The notes under the pieces were generated by a model. That model was not told where the DNA came from. It worked only from the letters and a program-made list of their open reading frames with translations, and searched no databases. Below, piece after piece: positions 1 through 9,058 of a stretch of 64,000 nt of DNA. The stretch's first letter is position 1. Each line of letters begins with the position of its first letter. The position numbers and the translations under genes are program-made. Source of the stretch: Qipengyuania gelatinilytica (GTDB taxonomy: Bacteria; Pseudomonadota; Alphaproteobacteria; Sphingomonadales; Sphingomonadaceae); assembly GCF_019711315.1 (NCBI RefSeq), contig NZ_CP081294.1:1860001-1924000 (forward strand), given 5' to 3'.

Positions 1-11
1 CGCGACAATTA

Positions 12-374
12 ATGCGCACACTTCCGATATACGTTGCGCTGGTATTTGTTGTCTTCACTTTGGCAACGTGGATACTTGCAGCGAATGCATTAGATATGGC
101 TGGCAATCCGGCGAAGTATCAGGCGTTTTGGTTCCTCGTCGGATTGTGGGCCGCGACACCCGCACTTCTCTCGGCGGTCCCAAAGAAGGCTGCATTTATT
201 GTGCTGGCTTTGCTGTTGGCGGCCATGGCGGGATGGGCCTATCTGGCTTCATTCGCGACTGATGATGGCGGAATGGCCATGGGTATCATTATCATGGCGG
301 CGGTAGTCACTGGAATGCTCGGTAGCTTTGCTATCGCTGGACGCGACCTATTTGTTGGAAAACAAGCCTCTTAA
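12..374 (+). CDS. Small four-helix membrane protein, unknown function
   Basis: The 120-residue protein is almost wholly hydrophobic. Four likely membrane segments lie near residues 5-25, 38-57, 60-82 and 88-110, and I see no catalytic motif. The ATG at 12 is the first start in the window, but the frame is open to the left edge, so the gene could begin earlier. It ends one base before prfC, which suggests shared transcription. Its base composition looks more AT-rich than the prfC sequence beside it. I do not recognise a family and assign no function. Confidence 0.6.
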   Translation: MRTLPIYVALVFVVFTLATWILAANALDMAGNPAKYQAFWFLVGLWAATPALLSAVPKKAAFIVLALLLAAMAGWAYLASFATDDGGMAMGIIIMAAVVTGMLGSFAIAGRDLFVGKQAS

Positions 375-375
375 A

Positions 376-1899
376 ATGACCTCAGACCGCCGTACCTTCG
401 CCATTATCTCGCACCCCGACGCGGGTAAGACCACGCTGACCGAGAAGCTGCTGCTGACCGGCGGCGCGATCCATCTGGCTGGCGAGGTCAAGGCGCGCGG
501 GGCGGCTCGCCGGGCGCGCTCGGACTGGATGAAGATCGAGCAGCAGCGCGGTATCTCGGTGACCAGCTCGGTCATGACCTTCGAGCGTGATGGCATCACC
601 TTCAACCTGCTCGACACGCCGGGACACGAGGACTTCTCCGAAGATACCTATCGCACGCTGACCGCGGTCGACAGCGCCATCATGGTGATCGACGCGGCCA
701 AGGGTATCGAACCCCAGACGCGCAAGCTGTTCGAGGTCTGCCGCCTCCGCAGCGTGCCGATCATCACCTTCGTCAACAAGGTCGACCGCGAGGGCCGTCC
801 GGTCTTCGAACTGCTCGACGAGATCGCCGACATGCTGGCGCTGGATGTGTCACCGCAGATGTACCCCGTCGGCATGGGCGGCGAGTTCCAGGGCATTCTC
901 GATTTCGAAAGCGGTGAGGTTGTCGTTCCCGAAGGGCCGTCGAAGGAATTCAAGGGCAAGCGGGTCGCCGATTTCGAGCTGCCCGAAGCAATTGCTGAGA
1001 ATGTGGAACTGGCGCAGATCGGCTATCCGGAATTCGATCTCGAAGCCTATCGAAACGGCGACCTGACCCCGGTCTATTTCGGCTCGGCGCTGAAGAATTT
1101 TGGCGTTACCGAGCTGATCGAGGCGATTGCGAAATACGCCCCGCCGCCGCGCCCGCAGCCCGCCGGCGACACGCAGATCACGCCGGATCATGACGAGGTC
1201 ACGGGCTTCATCTTCAAGGTGCAGGCCAATATGGACCCCAACCACCGGGACCGCATCGCCTTCATGCGGCAGGTGTCGGGCACTTTCAAACGCGGCATGA
1301 AGCTGACGCCGAGCGGCCTCGGCAAGCCGGTCGCGATCCATTCGCCGATCCTTTTCTTCGCGCAGGACCGCGAAGTGGCCGACACGGCAGAGCCGGGCGA
1401 TATCATCGGCATTCCCAACCACGGCACTTTGCGCGTCGGCGATACGCTGAGCGAGAAGAACCAGGTCCGCTTCACCGGCCTGCCCAATTTCGCGCCCGAA
1501 ATCCTGCGCCGCGTCGCGCTGGTCGATCCGACCAAGACCAAGCAGCTGCGCAAGGCGCTCGACGACCTTTCCGAAGAGGGTGTGATTCAGGTCTTCTATC
1601 CGGAGATCGGCGGCCAGTGGATTGTCGGTGTCGTCGGCCAGCTCCAGCTCGATGTCCTGATTTCGCGGCTCTCGGCCGAGTACAAGGTCGAGGCAAAGCT
1701 CGAAGCCTCGCCCTTTGCTACCGCCCGCTGGATCAAGGGCGACGACAAGGCGATGGCGGAATTCGAGAAGTTCAACCTCTCCAATCTCGCCAAGGATCGC
1801 GACGGGGACCTCGTCTTCATGGCCAAGAGCCCCTGGGACGTGAACTACCAGGAAGAGAAAAACCCCGAGCTCACTTTCTCGGCCACGAAAGAACGCTGA
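376..1899 (+). CDS. prfC: Peptide chain release factor 3
   Basis: RF3 is a cytosolic translational GTPase that recycles RF1/RF2 from the ribosome after termination. The 507-residue product has the G1 loop HPDAGKTT (13-20), switch II DTPGHEDF (80-87) and NKVD (134-137), followed by EF-Tu-like domain 2 and the RF3 C-terminal domain. Its length is close to the E. coli protein (529). I chose the ATG at 376: 16 codons upstream are open but overlap the preceding gene and are not RF3-like. The neighbours give no functional link. Confidence 0.97.
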   Translation: MTSDRRTFAIISHPDAGKTTLTEKLLLTGGAIHLAGEVKARGAARRARSDWMKIEQQRGISVTSSVMTFERDGITFNLLDTPGHEDFSEDTYRTLTAVDSAIMVIDAAKGIEPQTRKLFEVCRLRSVPIITFVNKVDREGRPVFELLDEIADMLALDVSPQMYPVGMGGEFQGILDFESGEVVVPEGPSKEFKGKRVADFELPEAIAENVELAQIGYPEFDLEAYRNGDLTPVYFGSALKNFGVTELIEAIAKYAPPPRPQPAGDTQITPDHDEVTGFIFKVQANMDPNHRDRIAFMRQVSGTFKRGMKLTPSGLGKPVAIHSPILFFAQDREVADTAEPGDIIGIPNHGTLRVGDTLSEKNQVRFTGLPNFAPEILRRVALVDPTKTKQLRKALDDLSEEGVIQVFYPEIGGQWIVGVVGQLQLDVLISRLSAEYKVEAKLEASPFATARWIKGDDKAMAEFEKFNLSNLAKDRDGDLVFMAKSPWDVNYQEEKNPELTFSATKER

Positions 1900-1927
1900 T
1901 TGGGGAAAGGCGAGGTTGAATCGATTG

Positions 1928-1951
1928 TGCAGCCGTTGCAAAGCGGCTGCA
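1928..1951 (+). other. Inverted repeat between prfC and the hydrolase gene
   Basis: TGCAGCCG and CGGCTGCA form a perfect 8-bp stem around an 8-base loop. The right arm ends on the A of the likely hydrolase start codon. There is no T-run, so this is not a classic terminator. It could affect translation initiation of the downstream gene. Confidence 0.4.
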
Positions 1952-2820
1952 TGACCCTCACCGGCCCCACTTCCCAGACCTTCATCTCGCAGCGCCTGCG
2001 CCTCAACTATCTCGATTGGGGCAATCGCGGAAAGCCGCCGCTGGTCCTCGTCCATGGCGGACGCGACCATGCGCGCAGCTGGGACTGGGTTGCCGAGGAA
2101 TTGCGCGACGACTGGCATGTGGTGGCGATGGACCACCGCGGACATGGCGACAGCGACTGGGTGTCCGACGGCAACTACCAGGTAGGTGACATGGTCTACG
2201 ACCTTGCGCAACTGGTCCACCAGCTGGGTGTGGGGCCTGTGACGATCGTATCCCATTCGATGGGCGGCAATGTCTCGCTACGCTATGCGGGCACCTTCCC
2301 CGATATGGTCAAGAAGATCGTCGCCATCGAAGGTCTCGGGCCCAGCCCCAAGCGGCAGGCCGAGATGCGCGAGAAATCCTATCCGGAGCGGATGGCCGAA
2401 TGGATCGGCAAGAAGCGCGCTGCCTCGGGCCGTAGTCCGCGCAAGTACGAAAGCATCGAGGCCGCCTTCGCCCGCATGATCGAGGAAAACAGCTATCTCA
2501 CCGAGGAGCAGGCGCGGCATCTCACGATCCACGGCGTGAATCGCAATGAGGATGGCACCTACAGCTGGAAGTTCGATCCGCACCTCAATGTCTGGGCGGT
2601 CGAGGACATAGCCGATGAGTTCCTCCACCAGACCTGGGCGGCGATCACCGCGCCGACCTTGCTGCTATACGGCGCCGACAGTTGGGCCTCGAACCCCGAG
2701 GGCGACGGCAGGCTCGATCACTTCTCCAACGCCGAGGTGATCGAGTTCGAGAATGCCGGCCACTGGCTCCACCACGACCAGTTCGACCGCTTCATGAAGA
2801 CGATCAGGGACTTTCTCTAG
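1951..2820 (+). CDS. Alpha/beta-fold hydrolase
   Basis: This is a 289-residue alpha/beta hydrolase, probably cytosolic. Visible hallmarks are the oxyanion-hole HGG (35-37), the nucleophile elbow SHSMGG with Ser103, and the C-terminal catalytic His271 in ENAGHW. The acidic residue probably lies in the YGADSW segment. A TTG at 1900 would add 17 residues; I prefer the ATG at 1951 because the extra residues are not family-like. The stop codon abuts the next ATG, so the two genes are probably co-transcribed. The substrate cannot be told; epoxide hydrolase, esterase or dehalogenase activity are all possible. Confidence 0.85.
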   Translation: MTLTGPTSQTFISQRLRLNYLDWGNRGKPPLVLVHGGRDHARSWDWVAEELRDDWHVVAMDHRGHGDSDWVSDGNYQVGDMVYDLAQLVHQLGVGPVTIVSHSMGGNVSLRYAGTFPDMVKKIVAIEGLGPSPKRQAEMREKSYPERMAEWIGKKRAASGRSPRKYESIEAAFARMIEENSYLTEEQARHLTIHGVNRNEDGTYSWKFDPHLNVWAVEDIADEFLHQTWAAITAPTLLLYGADSWASNPEGDGRLDHFSNAEVIEFENAGHWLHHDQFDRFMKTIRDFL

Positions 2821-3378
2821 ATGGCAGACTTCTTCGACGCGTTGGACGACAAGCACATCGCGATGATCGGCAAGCAGCCGGTCTTCTTTGTCGCCACCGC
2901 CGCCGAAGATGCCCGCATCAACCTGAGCCCCAAGGGCTACGACACCTTTCGCGTCATCGCGCCGACCCGGGTCGCCTATCTCGACCTCGGCGGTTCGGGC
3001 AACGAGACCCACGCGCACCTCGCAGCAGACGGGCGCATCACGCTGATGTTCTGCAATTTCGACCGGCCGGCGCTGATCCTGCGGATTTACGGCAAGGGCC
3101 GCGCGGTGCTGCCGCAAGACAGCGACTGGGCCGAACTCTCCGCCCATTTCGAGATGATGCCTGGCACCCGCCAGATTTTCGACATCGCGGTCGAGAGCGT
3201 CCAGACCAGCTGCGGCTGGGGCGTCCCTTTCATGGAATATCGCGAGGAGCGCGAGACGCTCAAGAAAGCGCATAGCCGGACCGATCCGGAAGAATGGGTG
3301 ACGAAATACCAGGGCCGGACAAGCAGCATCGACGGTCTGCCGACCCGTCCGACAGACCGTTTCATCGCCGATGACTGA
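2821..3378 (+). CDS. Pyridoxamine 5'-phosphate oxidase-family flavoprotein
   Basis: The 185-residue protein has the split-barrel flavin-binding fold of the PNPOx-like superfamily. The N-terminal strand region reads VFFVATAAEDARINLSPKG, followed by a YLDLGGSGNET segment and an RIYGKGRAVL strand. Members of this subgroup bind FMN or F420 and reduce unknown substrates; few are true PNP oxidases, and pdxH is not claimed here. The gene starts directly after the hydrolase stop with no gap, so the pair may act on related substrates, but that is inference. Confidence 0.85.
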   Translation: MADFFDALDDKHIAMIGKQPVFFVATAAEDARINLSPKGYDTFRVIAPTRVAYLDLGGSGNETHAHLAADGRITLMFCNFDRPALILRIYGKGRAVLPQDSDWAELSAHFEMMPGTRQIFDIAVESVQTSCGWGVPFMEYREERETLKKAHSRTDPEEWVTKYQGRTSSIDGLPTRPTDRFIADD

Positions 3379-3419
3379 ATCGCACTGCAACTCCCGCGCG
3401 GCCGAATAGTTGAGGCCCC

Positions 3420-4121
3420 GTGCAGCTAACTTTCGCCAGCTACAACATCCACAAGGCCGTTGGTCTCGATCGCAAGCGCGATCCCGAGCGCATCCTGTCG
3501 GTCATCCACGAAATCGACGCCGATGTTATCGCCCTGCAGGAGGCAGACCGGCGCATCGGTGCGCGTGAAACCTGCATCCCGCGAGCAGAGATCGACGATA
3601 CGCACTGGCGGCTGGTCGAGGTGGCGAAACGGCCGCGCAGCATCGGCTGGCACGGCAATGCGCTCCTCGTCCGGCGCGAATTCGACGTTCACGAGGGCGA
3701 AGCTCTCGACCTTCCGACCCTGGAGCCGCGCGGGGCGGCGTGCGGCGAGATCACGATCGAGGGGCACCGGATAAGGATCATCGGGACGCATCTCGACCTG
3801 TCCGGCCTGAGGCGGCGTGACCAGATCCGCTCGCTCGTGTCCTTCGTCGAGGACTGCTCGCGCAACCTGCCGACGGTCATCATGGGCGACTTCAACCAGT
3901 GGGGCCGCAGCACCGGCGCCATGCGCGAATTCGCCGATCGCTGGACCGTTGTGACCCCGGGCAAAAGCTATCCCTCTCGCCAGCCGATGGCGACGCTCGA
4001 TCGGATCGTCGCAAGCACGCACTGGGGCTGCGTCCATTCCGATGTCCACCACACCGGACTTTCTGCCGTTGCATCGGACCACCTGCCCGTGGTTGCCCGA
4101 CTTGAGCTGACTAAAAAATAG
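3420..4121 (+). CDS. Endonuclease/exonuclease/phosphatase-family protein
   Basis: This 233-residue protein belongs to the metal-dependent EEP superfamily. The signatures are N-terminal YNIHKAVGLD, the metal-binding glutamate in ALQEADRR, MGDFNQWG, and the C-terminal SDHLPVVARL with the Asp-His catalytic pair. Members cleave phosphodiesters in DNA, sphingomyelin or inositol phosphates; the substrate here is unknown. The start is a GTG at 3420. It follows the flavoprotein gene by 41 bases and may be in the same transcript. Confidence 0.88.
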   Translation: MQLTFASYNIHKAVGLDRKRDPERILSVIHEIDADVIALQEADRRIGARETCIPRAEIDDTHWRLVEVAKRPRSIGWHGNALLVRREFDVHEGEALDLPTLEPRGAACGEITIEGHRIRIIGTHLDLSGLRRRDQIRSLVSFVEDCSRNLPTVIMGDFNQWGRSTGAMREFADRWTVVTPGKSYPSRQPMATLDRIVASTHWGCVHSDVHHTGLSAVASDHLPVVARLELTKK

Positions 4122-4194
4122 GCTACCGCTTAATATTTAGGCAATAAATATTGCGATTGCGGGCCTAAGCGCGCAATTTTCCCTCATTTCCTGT

Positions 4195-4211
4195 TTGGCA
4201 CGCCCCTTGCT
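4195..4211 (+). promoter_or_regulatory. Sigma-54 promoter of glnK-amtB
   Basis: TTGGCACG-N4-TTGCT matches the RpoN consensus closely. GG lies at 4197-4198 and GC at 4209-4210, with the required ten bases between them. Just upstream, the perfect inverted repeat GCAATA-AA-TATTGC (4141-4154) and the TTGCG/CGCAA half-sites (4151-4176) are candidate sites for an NtrC-type activator. This fits nitrogen-limited expression of the two genes downstream. Confidence 0.75.
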
Positions 4212-4264
4212 GCATGTGCGAACGCCGGTGCTTGGGCCGGTTCGCAATAGGAAGGGGTGAGCGC

Positions 4265-4603
4265 GTGAAATTCATCATCGCCGTCATCAAGCCGTTCAAG
4301 CTCGACGAGGTGCGCGAAGCCCTCGGCGCGGTTGGCGTTGCCGGAATGACCGTGTCGGAGGTCAAGGGATTTGGCCGCCAGAAAGGCCAGACCGAGATTT
4401 ATCGCGGGGCCGAATATTCGACCAATATGCTGCCCAAGGTGAAGCTGGAAATCGCGGTCGGAGACGATCTCGCGCCGCAGGTGGTCGAGACCATCCAGCA
4501 AACCGCAAGCACCGAAAGCATCGGCGACGGGAAGATCTTCGTCTTCGACCTCGCCAGCGCCACCCGCATCCGTACCGCTGAAACCGGCGAAACCGCGCTG
4601 TGA
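4265..4603 (+). CDS. glnK: P-II nitrogen regulatory protein
   Basis: P-II proteins sense 2-oxoglutarate, ATP/ADP and uridylylation, and control glutamine synthetase and the ammonium channel. The 112-residue product has the family's standard length, the T-loop RGAEYSTN with the uridylylated Tyr51, and the nucleotide-binding GDGKIFV near 87-93. I chose the GTG at 4265 because it gives the canonical MKFIIAVIKP start and follows a GGAAGGGG Shine-Dalgarno; the frame upstream is open but not conserved. Linkage to amtB argues for the GlnK paralogue over GlnB. Confidence 0.93.
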   Translation: MKFIIAVIKPFKLDEVREALGAVGVAGMTVSEVKGFGRQKGQTEIYRGAEYSTNMLPKVKLEIAVGDDLAPQVVETIQQTASTESIGDGKIFVFDLASATRIRTAETGETAL

Positions 4604-4623
4604 CGCGGCAAGGAGTGACACAG

Positions 4624-6012
4624 ATGACCATGCGTAATCTCATGCGCGTCGCCGCCACCGGTGCCGCTGCATTTTTCACGGCTACGGGCGCTCTGGCGCA
4701 GGAAGCCGCCGAGGCCGCCAATGCGGCCGGGACACCGATCGCCGCAGCAACGGCCGAAGTTGCTACCGTGGCCGTGCCGAACCCTGGAAACAACGCCTGG
4801 ATGATGACCGCCACGATCCTCGTGCTGCTCATGATCATCCCGGGCCTGACGCTGTTCTATGGCGGCCTGACCCGTTCGAAGAACATGCTTTCCACCATGA
4901 CCCAGATCGGCGCCACCGCGGCGCTCGCCATGATCATCTGGGTGATGTGGGGCTACAGCCTTGCATTCGGCGATACGACTTACGAAGGCCCGCTGGGCTG
5001 GTTCATCAGCGGGGGCAGTTACTTCCTCGCCGGCACCGATGCGAGCAGCACGGCAGCCACCTTCACCGATGAAGTCATCTCCAAATATGTCTTCATCAGC
5101 TTCCAGATGACCTTCGCCGCAATCACCGCCGCCCTGATCCTGGGCGCGACGGCAGAGCGCATGAAGTTCAGCGCGGTGATGGCCTTCGTGCCGATCTGGC
5201 TGACCATCGTCTATTTCCCGATCGCTCACATGGTCTGGGCAGGCGGCGGCCTCTTGTTCGAAGACGGCGCGCTCGACTTTGCCGGCGGTACCGTGGTGCA
5301 CATCAACGCGGGTGTCTCGGGCCTCGTCCTTGCATACCTCCTCGGCAAGCGCCGTGGCTGGCCGCAAGAGCCGATGATGCCGCACTCGATGACGCTGACC
5401 ATGGTCGGCACCGGGCTGCTGTGGGTTGGCTGGTTCGGTTTCAACGCCGGTTCTGCTCTCGAAGCAGACGGTTCGGCTGGCCTCGCCATGATCAACACTT
5501 TCGTTGCCACGGCAGCAGGTGCGCTGGCCTGGATGGTCATCGAAAAGCTTGCGGGTCACAAGGGCTCGGCGCTGGGCTTCTGCTCGGGCGTCATTGCAGG
5601 CCTCGTTGCCGTCACCCCGGCGGCAGGCAACTCGGGCCCGTTCGGTGCCATCCTGCTCGGCATCCTGTCGGCAGCCGTCTGCTACTTCTTCGTCGCCAAG
5701 GTGAAGGCCAAGTTCGGCTACGACGACAGTCTCGATGCTTTCGGCATCCACGGTATCGGCGGCATCGTCGGCGCGATCGGTACGGCAGTTGTCTACCAGC
5801 CGTGGATCGGCGGCCCGGGCGACGGTTCGACCGCGCTGGGTACGCAGCTCGGCATCCAGGTATTCTCGGTCCTGATCACCATTGCCTGGGCTGCAATCGG
5901 CACGCTCATCGCCGGCTACTTGGTCAAGCTGACGGTTGGCCTGCGGGTCAGCGAAGAGACCGAAGTCGACGGGCTCGACATCTCCGAACACGGGGAGCGC
6001 GCCTACAACTAA
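4624..6012 (+). CDS. amtB: Ammonium transporter
   Basis: AmtB is a trimeric inner-membrane channel for ammonium/ammonia, blocked by GlnK when nitrogen is plentiful. The 462-residue protein starts with a cleavable signal peptide ending in ATGALAQE (known for Amt proteins), then about eleven membrane helices. Conserved stretches include LFYGGLTRSKNML, FGFNAGSAL and the pore-histidine region AFGIHGIGGIVG. The ATG at 4624 has a clear AGGAG eight bases upstream and lies 20 bases past glnK, so the two are one operon. Confidence 0.96.
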   Translation: MTMRNLMRVAATGAAAFFTATGALAQEAAEAANAAGTPIAAATAEVATVAVPNPGNNAWMMTATILVLLMIIPGLTLFYGGLTRSKNMLSTMTQIGATAALAMIIWVMWGYSLAFGDTTYEGPLGWFISGGSYFLAGTDASSTAATFTDEVISKYVFISFQMTFAAITAALILGATAERMKFSAVMAFVPIWLTIVYFPIAHMVWAGGGLLFEDGALDFAGGTVVHINAGVSGLVLAYLLGKRRGWPQEPMMPHSMTLTMVGTGLLWVGWFGFNAGSALEADGSAGLAMINTFVATAAGALAWMVIEKLAGHKGSALGFCSGVIAGLVAVTPAAGNSGPFGAILLGILSAAVCYFFVAKVKAKFGYDDSLDAFGIHGIGGIVGAIGTAVVYQPWIGGPGDGSTALGTQLGIQVFSVLITIAWAAIGTLIAGYLVKLTVGLRVSEETEVDGLDISEHGERAYN

Positions 6013-6019
6013 CAAGCTT

Positions 6020-6066
6020 GGCGGGGCCGCCCACTCTCTCCTCTCTCTCTCCCGGGCGGCCCCGCC
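6020..6066 (+). other. GC-rich hairpin with CT-repeat loop after amtB
   Basis: GGCGGGGCCGCCC (6020-6032) and GGGCGGCCCCGCC (6054-6066) are a perfect 13-bp inverted repeat enclosing a 21-base pyrimidine loop of CT repeats. There is no T-run after it. It sits seven bases after the amtB stop and upstream of a canonical terminator, so it may protect the 3' end of the message. Confidence 0.6.
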
Positions 6067-6101
6067 CACCCATGTTCCTCCTGCGAACACCGACTTGTGA
6101 A

Positions 6102-6137
6102 GGGCCGGGACTCAGACGAGTTCCGGCCCCTTTTTTG
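6102..6137 (+). terminator. Rho-independent terminator of glnK-amtB
   Basis: GGGCCGGGACTC pairs with GAGTTCCGGCCC through 12 bp with one G-U, closed by a four-base loop and followed by six or more T. This is a textbook intrinsic terminator. It overlaps the end of the convergent DUF1232 gene. Confidence 0.88.
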
Positions 6138-6500
6138 TCAAAGGAGGAAGAGGGCGAGTGCCACCAACCCCGCAAGCCAGGCCGTCACGACTACGGCCAC
6201 GCCGATCCGCGATGCGGGACGCCCGGCCATTGCGCTCGCACTCTCGCGAAGTTCTTCGAGCAGAGGCGGGGGGATCATGCGCAGGACCAGCCAGATTCCG
6301 GCAGGCACGATCAGCAGGTCGTCGATCAGCCCGAGCACGGGAATGAAGTCGGGAATGAGGTCAATCGGACTTAGCGCATAGGCAGCAACGGCCCCTGCGA
6401 GGAGCTTTGCTGCCAGCGGAGTGCGCGTGTCGCGGGCGGCCAGCCATAGCGCGAGGACGTCGCGCTTCAGGGCGCTGGCCCTTTCGGCCAGCCTACCCAG
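6138..6500 (-). CDS. YkvA-like DUF1232 membrane protein, start unclear
   Basis: Reading the minus strand from about 6500 gives the DUF1232 core: [16 protein letters not shown], then [18 protein letters not shown], then a [14 protein letters not shown] helix. SPIDLIPD is the family signature. A GTG at 6338 would cut off this core, so that shorter start is wrong. No ATG, GTG or TTG occurs in frame between 6338 and the upstream stop at 6513-6515. A CTG at 6498-6500, or one at 6468-6470 preceded by GAAAGG, is the likely start. The frame overlaps the end of the GMC oxidoreductase gene by a few bases, suggesting translational coupling. Confidence 0.75.
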   Translation of the reverse strand: MGRLAERASALKRDVLALWLAARDTRTPLAAKLLAGAVAAYALSPIDLIPDFIPVLGLIDDLLIVPAGIWLVLRMIPPPLLEELRESASAMAGRPASRIGVAVVVTAWLAGLVALALFLL

Positions 6501-8079
6501 CGAGCGCGTCTTTCACGAAGTCCGCGCAGCGTTCGCCGATCATGATGCTCGGCGCATTGGTGTTGCCCGATACGAGTCGCGGCATCACGCTGGCATCGGC
6601 GACCCACAGGCCTTCGACGCCGCGAACCTTGAGCGTGGGGTCGACGACATCGTCCTCGCCTGCACCCATGCGGCAGGTGCCGACAGGGTGGTAGACCGTA
6701 TCGGCACGGCTGCGGATCAGTTCGTCGAGCTGGGTGTCATCGGCGAGATCGATGGGGTAACGGTCTTTGGGACTGTACGCTTGCAAGGCCGGGCTTTCGA
6801 CGATCCGGTGCGACAGCCTGACGCCCTCGCGCAAGGTCGCGAGATCGCGCTCGTCGCCGAGGAAATTGGGATCGATGACCGGTGCATCTGCCGCATCACG
6901 GCTGCCGAGGCGAACCGTGCCGCGGCTTTCGGGGCGCAGGACGCAGGCATGCAGGGAAAAGCCGTGGCCCTTGACCTTGGTGCGGCCGTGGTCCTCCAGC
7001 ATCGCCGGGACGAAATGCCACTGGACGTCCGGTGCGGGCGCATCGGGCATCACGGTCCAGAACCCGCCCGCCTCGGCATAGGGCGAGGTCCACGGGCCCG
7101 TGCGATGGCGGCGATGCTCGATGAGGCCCTTCGCCATGCGCAGCGTCCCCTGGAGACTGTCGCCAAGCAGTTCCCTGCTCGGGCTTTCCCAGCTCGACAC
7201 GTAATCGAGATGGTCCTGAAGGTCCGAACCTACCGCCTGCTTGTCGAGCACGACGTCGATACCGTGTTCCTTGAGGTGCTCTGCCGGGCCGATACCCGAG
7301 AGCATCAGGATCTGCGGTGAATTGAAGGCCCCGGCGCTCAGCACGACACCGCCGCGCGCCTTGACCGTGCGCGAACGCTTGCCAACCGAATAGGTCACGC
7401 CGGTGACCCGGCCATCCTCGGTTTCCAGCTTCTGGACGGTGACCCCGATACGCACGTCGAGGTTCTTGCTGCCGCGCAGCGGTTCGACATAGGCGCGCGC
7501 GGCCGACCAGCGCTCACCGTCTTTCTGCGTCACCTGGTAGAGGCCGAAGCCTGCCTGCTTCTCACCGTTGAAATCGGTGTTATGCGGCAGCTGCAGCTGG
7601 GTCGCGGCCTCGACAAAGGCACGGCTGCCCGGATTGGAGAACTTCTGGTCTGAAACGAAGAGCGGCCCTTCGTCCCCGTGATACGCGTCTGCGCCGCGCT
7701 CGTTCGTTTCGGCGCGTTTGAAATAGGGAAGAACATCGTCATAGCCCCAGCCGGTGCAGCCAAGGCTTTCCCAATTGTCGTAATCCCAACGGTGCCCGCG
7801 GATATAGACCATGGCGTTGATTGCCGATGATCCGCCAAGACCCTTGCCACGCGGCTGGTAGCCGGTACGGCCGTTGAGGCCCTTTTGCGGCACGGTCTCG
7901 AAGCGGTAGTTGATCTTGTCGTTGCTGAAAGCGAGCATGCCCGGGATCGTCACGCGGAACCCGTCATTCCGTCCGCCTGCCTCGAGCAGGCAAACGCTTT
8001 TGCCTGCCTTGGCCAGCCGTCCGGCAACCGCACTGCCGCCGCTGCCGCCGCCAATGACCACTATGTCGAATTCGTCCAT
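6493..8079 (-). CDS. GMC-family FAD oxidoreductase (choline/alcohol dehydrogenase type)
   Basis: The 528-residue protein is a glucose-methanol-choline flavoenzyme. It opens with the ADP-binding motif [17 protein letters not shown] (residues 7-23) and the LLEAGG strand end, then the GMC signature [16 protein letters not shown]. The C-terminal [10 protein letters not shown] carries the catalytic His, followed by [19 protein letters not shown]. It resembles choline dehydrogenase (BetA) and alcohol dehydrogenase AlkJ. No betaine genes are nearby, so an alcohol substrate is more likely than choline. It is cytosolic or membrane-associated and lies downstream of a sterol-desaturase-family gene. Confidence 0.92.
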   Translation of the reverse strand: MDEFDIVVIGGGSGGSAVAGRLAKAGKSVCLLEAGGRNDGFRVTIPGMLAFSNDKINYRFETVPQKGLNGRTGYQPRGKGLGGSSAINAMVYIRGHRWDYDNWESLGCTGWGYDDVLPYFKRAETNERGADAYHGDEGPLFVSDQKFSNPGSRAFVEAATQLQLPHNTDFNGEKQAGFGLYQVTQKDGERWSAARAYVEPLRGSKNLDVRIGVTVQKLETEDGRVTGVTYSVGKRSRTVKARGGVVLSAGAFNSPQILMLSGIGPAEHLKEHGIDVVLDKQAVGSDLQDHLDYVSSWESPSRELLGDSLQGTLRMAKGLIEHRRHRTGPWTSPYAEAGGFWTVMPDAPAPDVQWHFVPAMLEDHGRTKVKGHGFSLHACVLRPESRGTVRLGSRDAADAPVIDPNFLGDERDLATLREGVRLSHRIVESPALQAYSPKDRYPIDLADDTQLDELIRSRADTVYHPVGTCRMGAGEDDVVDPTLKVRGVEGLWVADASVMPRLVSGNTNAPSIMIGERCADFVKDALAG

Positions 8080-8103
8080 GGGTTCTCCTCTCGATTCGAA
8101 AGG

Positions 8104-9048
8104 TTAGGCAGCCTCGGCCTCACCCGCAATCGGGTTTTCTTCCGAAACTGGTTTCCCCCCGGAGTCGACAGAGGCGCGCTGGAGCCATGCCTCGCGGATT
8201 TCGTCGCTGGTCTGGCGGCTGCCGTCATGTGTCCAGCCGGGTTCGCGCAGGAGGTAGGACAGTTTGTGCTTCCACGGCGCGCGCCACATGTCCTGCGCAA
8301 TGCCGATCCATTCGTGGAACACGGCCCACAGCAGGTTGAAGCTGCCGAGCTGCTTCACGATGCCGTAGCGGATTTCTTCGTCCTTCGCCTCGGGCTCGAA
8401 CGTACCGAACATCCTGTCCCACACGATGAAGACGCCCGCGTAATTGCGGTCGAGATAGCGCGGGTTGGTCGCGTGGTGGACGCGGTGGTGGCTCGGCGTG
8501 TTCATGACCGCCTCGAACCAGCGCGGCATCCGGTCGATCGCCTCGGTATGGATCCAGAACTGGTAGATCAGGTTGAACCCGCCACAGATCGCGATCATCG
8601 CCGGGTGGAAGCCCAGCAGGACCAGCGGCAATGCGAAAGCGAAACCCAGCGTCAGGAAGCCGGTCCAGGTCTGGCGGAGCGCGGTGCTCAGGTTGTAATG
8701 CTGGCTCGAATGGTGGTTCACATGGCTCGCCCAGAACCAGCGGACGCGGTGGCCGAAGCGGTGGACCCAGTAATATTTGAGGTCGTCGAGCACGAAGCAG
8801 GCGATCCACGCCCACCATGCCCAGCCGATATCGAAAACGCGGAATTCCCACACGAACAGGTAGAGCGCGAAGAACAGTCCGCCGAACAGCAGCCCGGCAA
8901 CGGTGCTGCCAAGCCCGAAGGCAAGGCTGGTCAGCGTATCTTTCGGTTCATAGGCGCGCGGGTTGCGCCGCCAGGCCCAGATCATTTCGATCAGGACCAG
9001 CGCGACAAAGCCTGGCACGGCATATTCGGTGGGCGAGAAATCGGGCAT
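8104..9048 (-). CDS. Sterol desaturase / fatty-acid hydroxylase family membrane protein
   Basis: The 314-residue integral membrane protein has the eight-histidine di-iron motif of the family: HRFGH, HVNHHSSQHYN and HHRVHHATN, between hydrophobic segments. Members hydroxylate or desaturate lipids such as sterols, carotenoids or fatty acids. The specific substrate is not evident. The gene is 24 bases upstream of the GMC oxidoreductase, and the two could act in succession on a lipid alcohol (inference). A second family member lies at 38.7 kb. Confidence 0.9.
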   Translation of the reverse strand: MPDFSPTEYAVPGFVALVLIEMIWAWRRNPRAYEPKDTLTSLAFGLGSTVAGLLFGGLFFALYLFVWEFRVFDIGWAWWAWIACFVLDDLKYYWVHRFGHRVRWFWASHVNHHSSQHYNLSTALRQTWTGFLTLGFAFALPLVLLGFHPAMIAICGGFNLIYQFWIHTEAIDRMPRWFEAVMNTPSHHRVHHATNPRYLDRNYAGVFIVWDRMFGTFEPEAKDEEIRYGIVKQLGSFNLLWAVFHEWIGIAQDMWRAPWKHKLSYLLREPGWTHDGSRQTSDEIREAWLQRASVDSGGKPVSEENPIAGEAEAA

Positions 9049-9058
9049 GGCGTTCGCG

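Noticed and set aside
850..2256. 468-codon open frame opposite prfC and the hydrolase
   Set aside because: It spans two real genes on the other strand and has no family features.
4399..6090. 563-codon open frame opposite glnK-amtB
   Set aside because: It is the antisense of well-identified genes, rich in D/E/H/R as GC-rich shadow frames usually are, with no recognisable domain.
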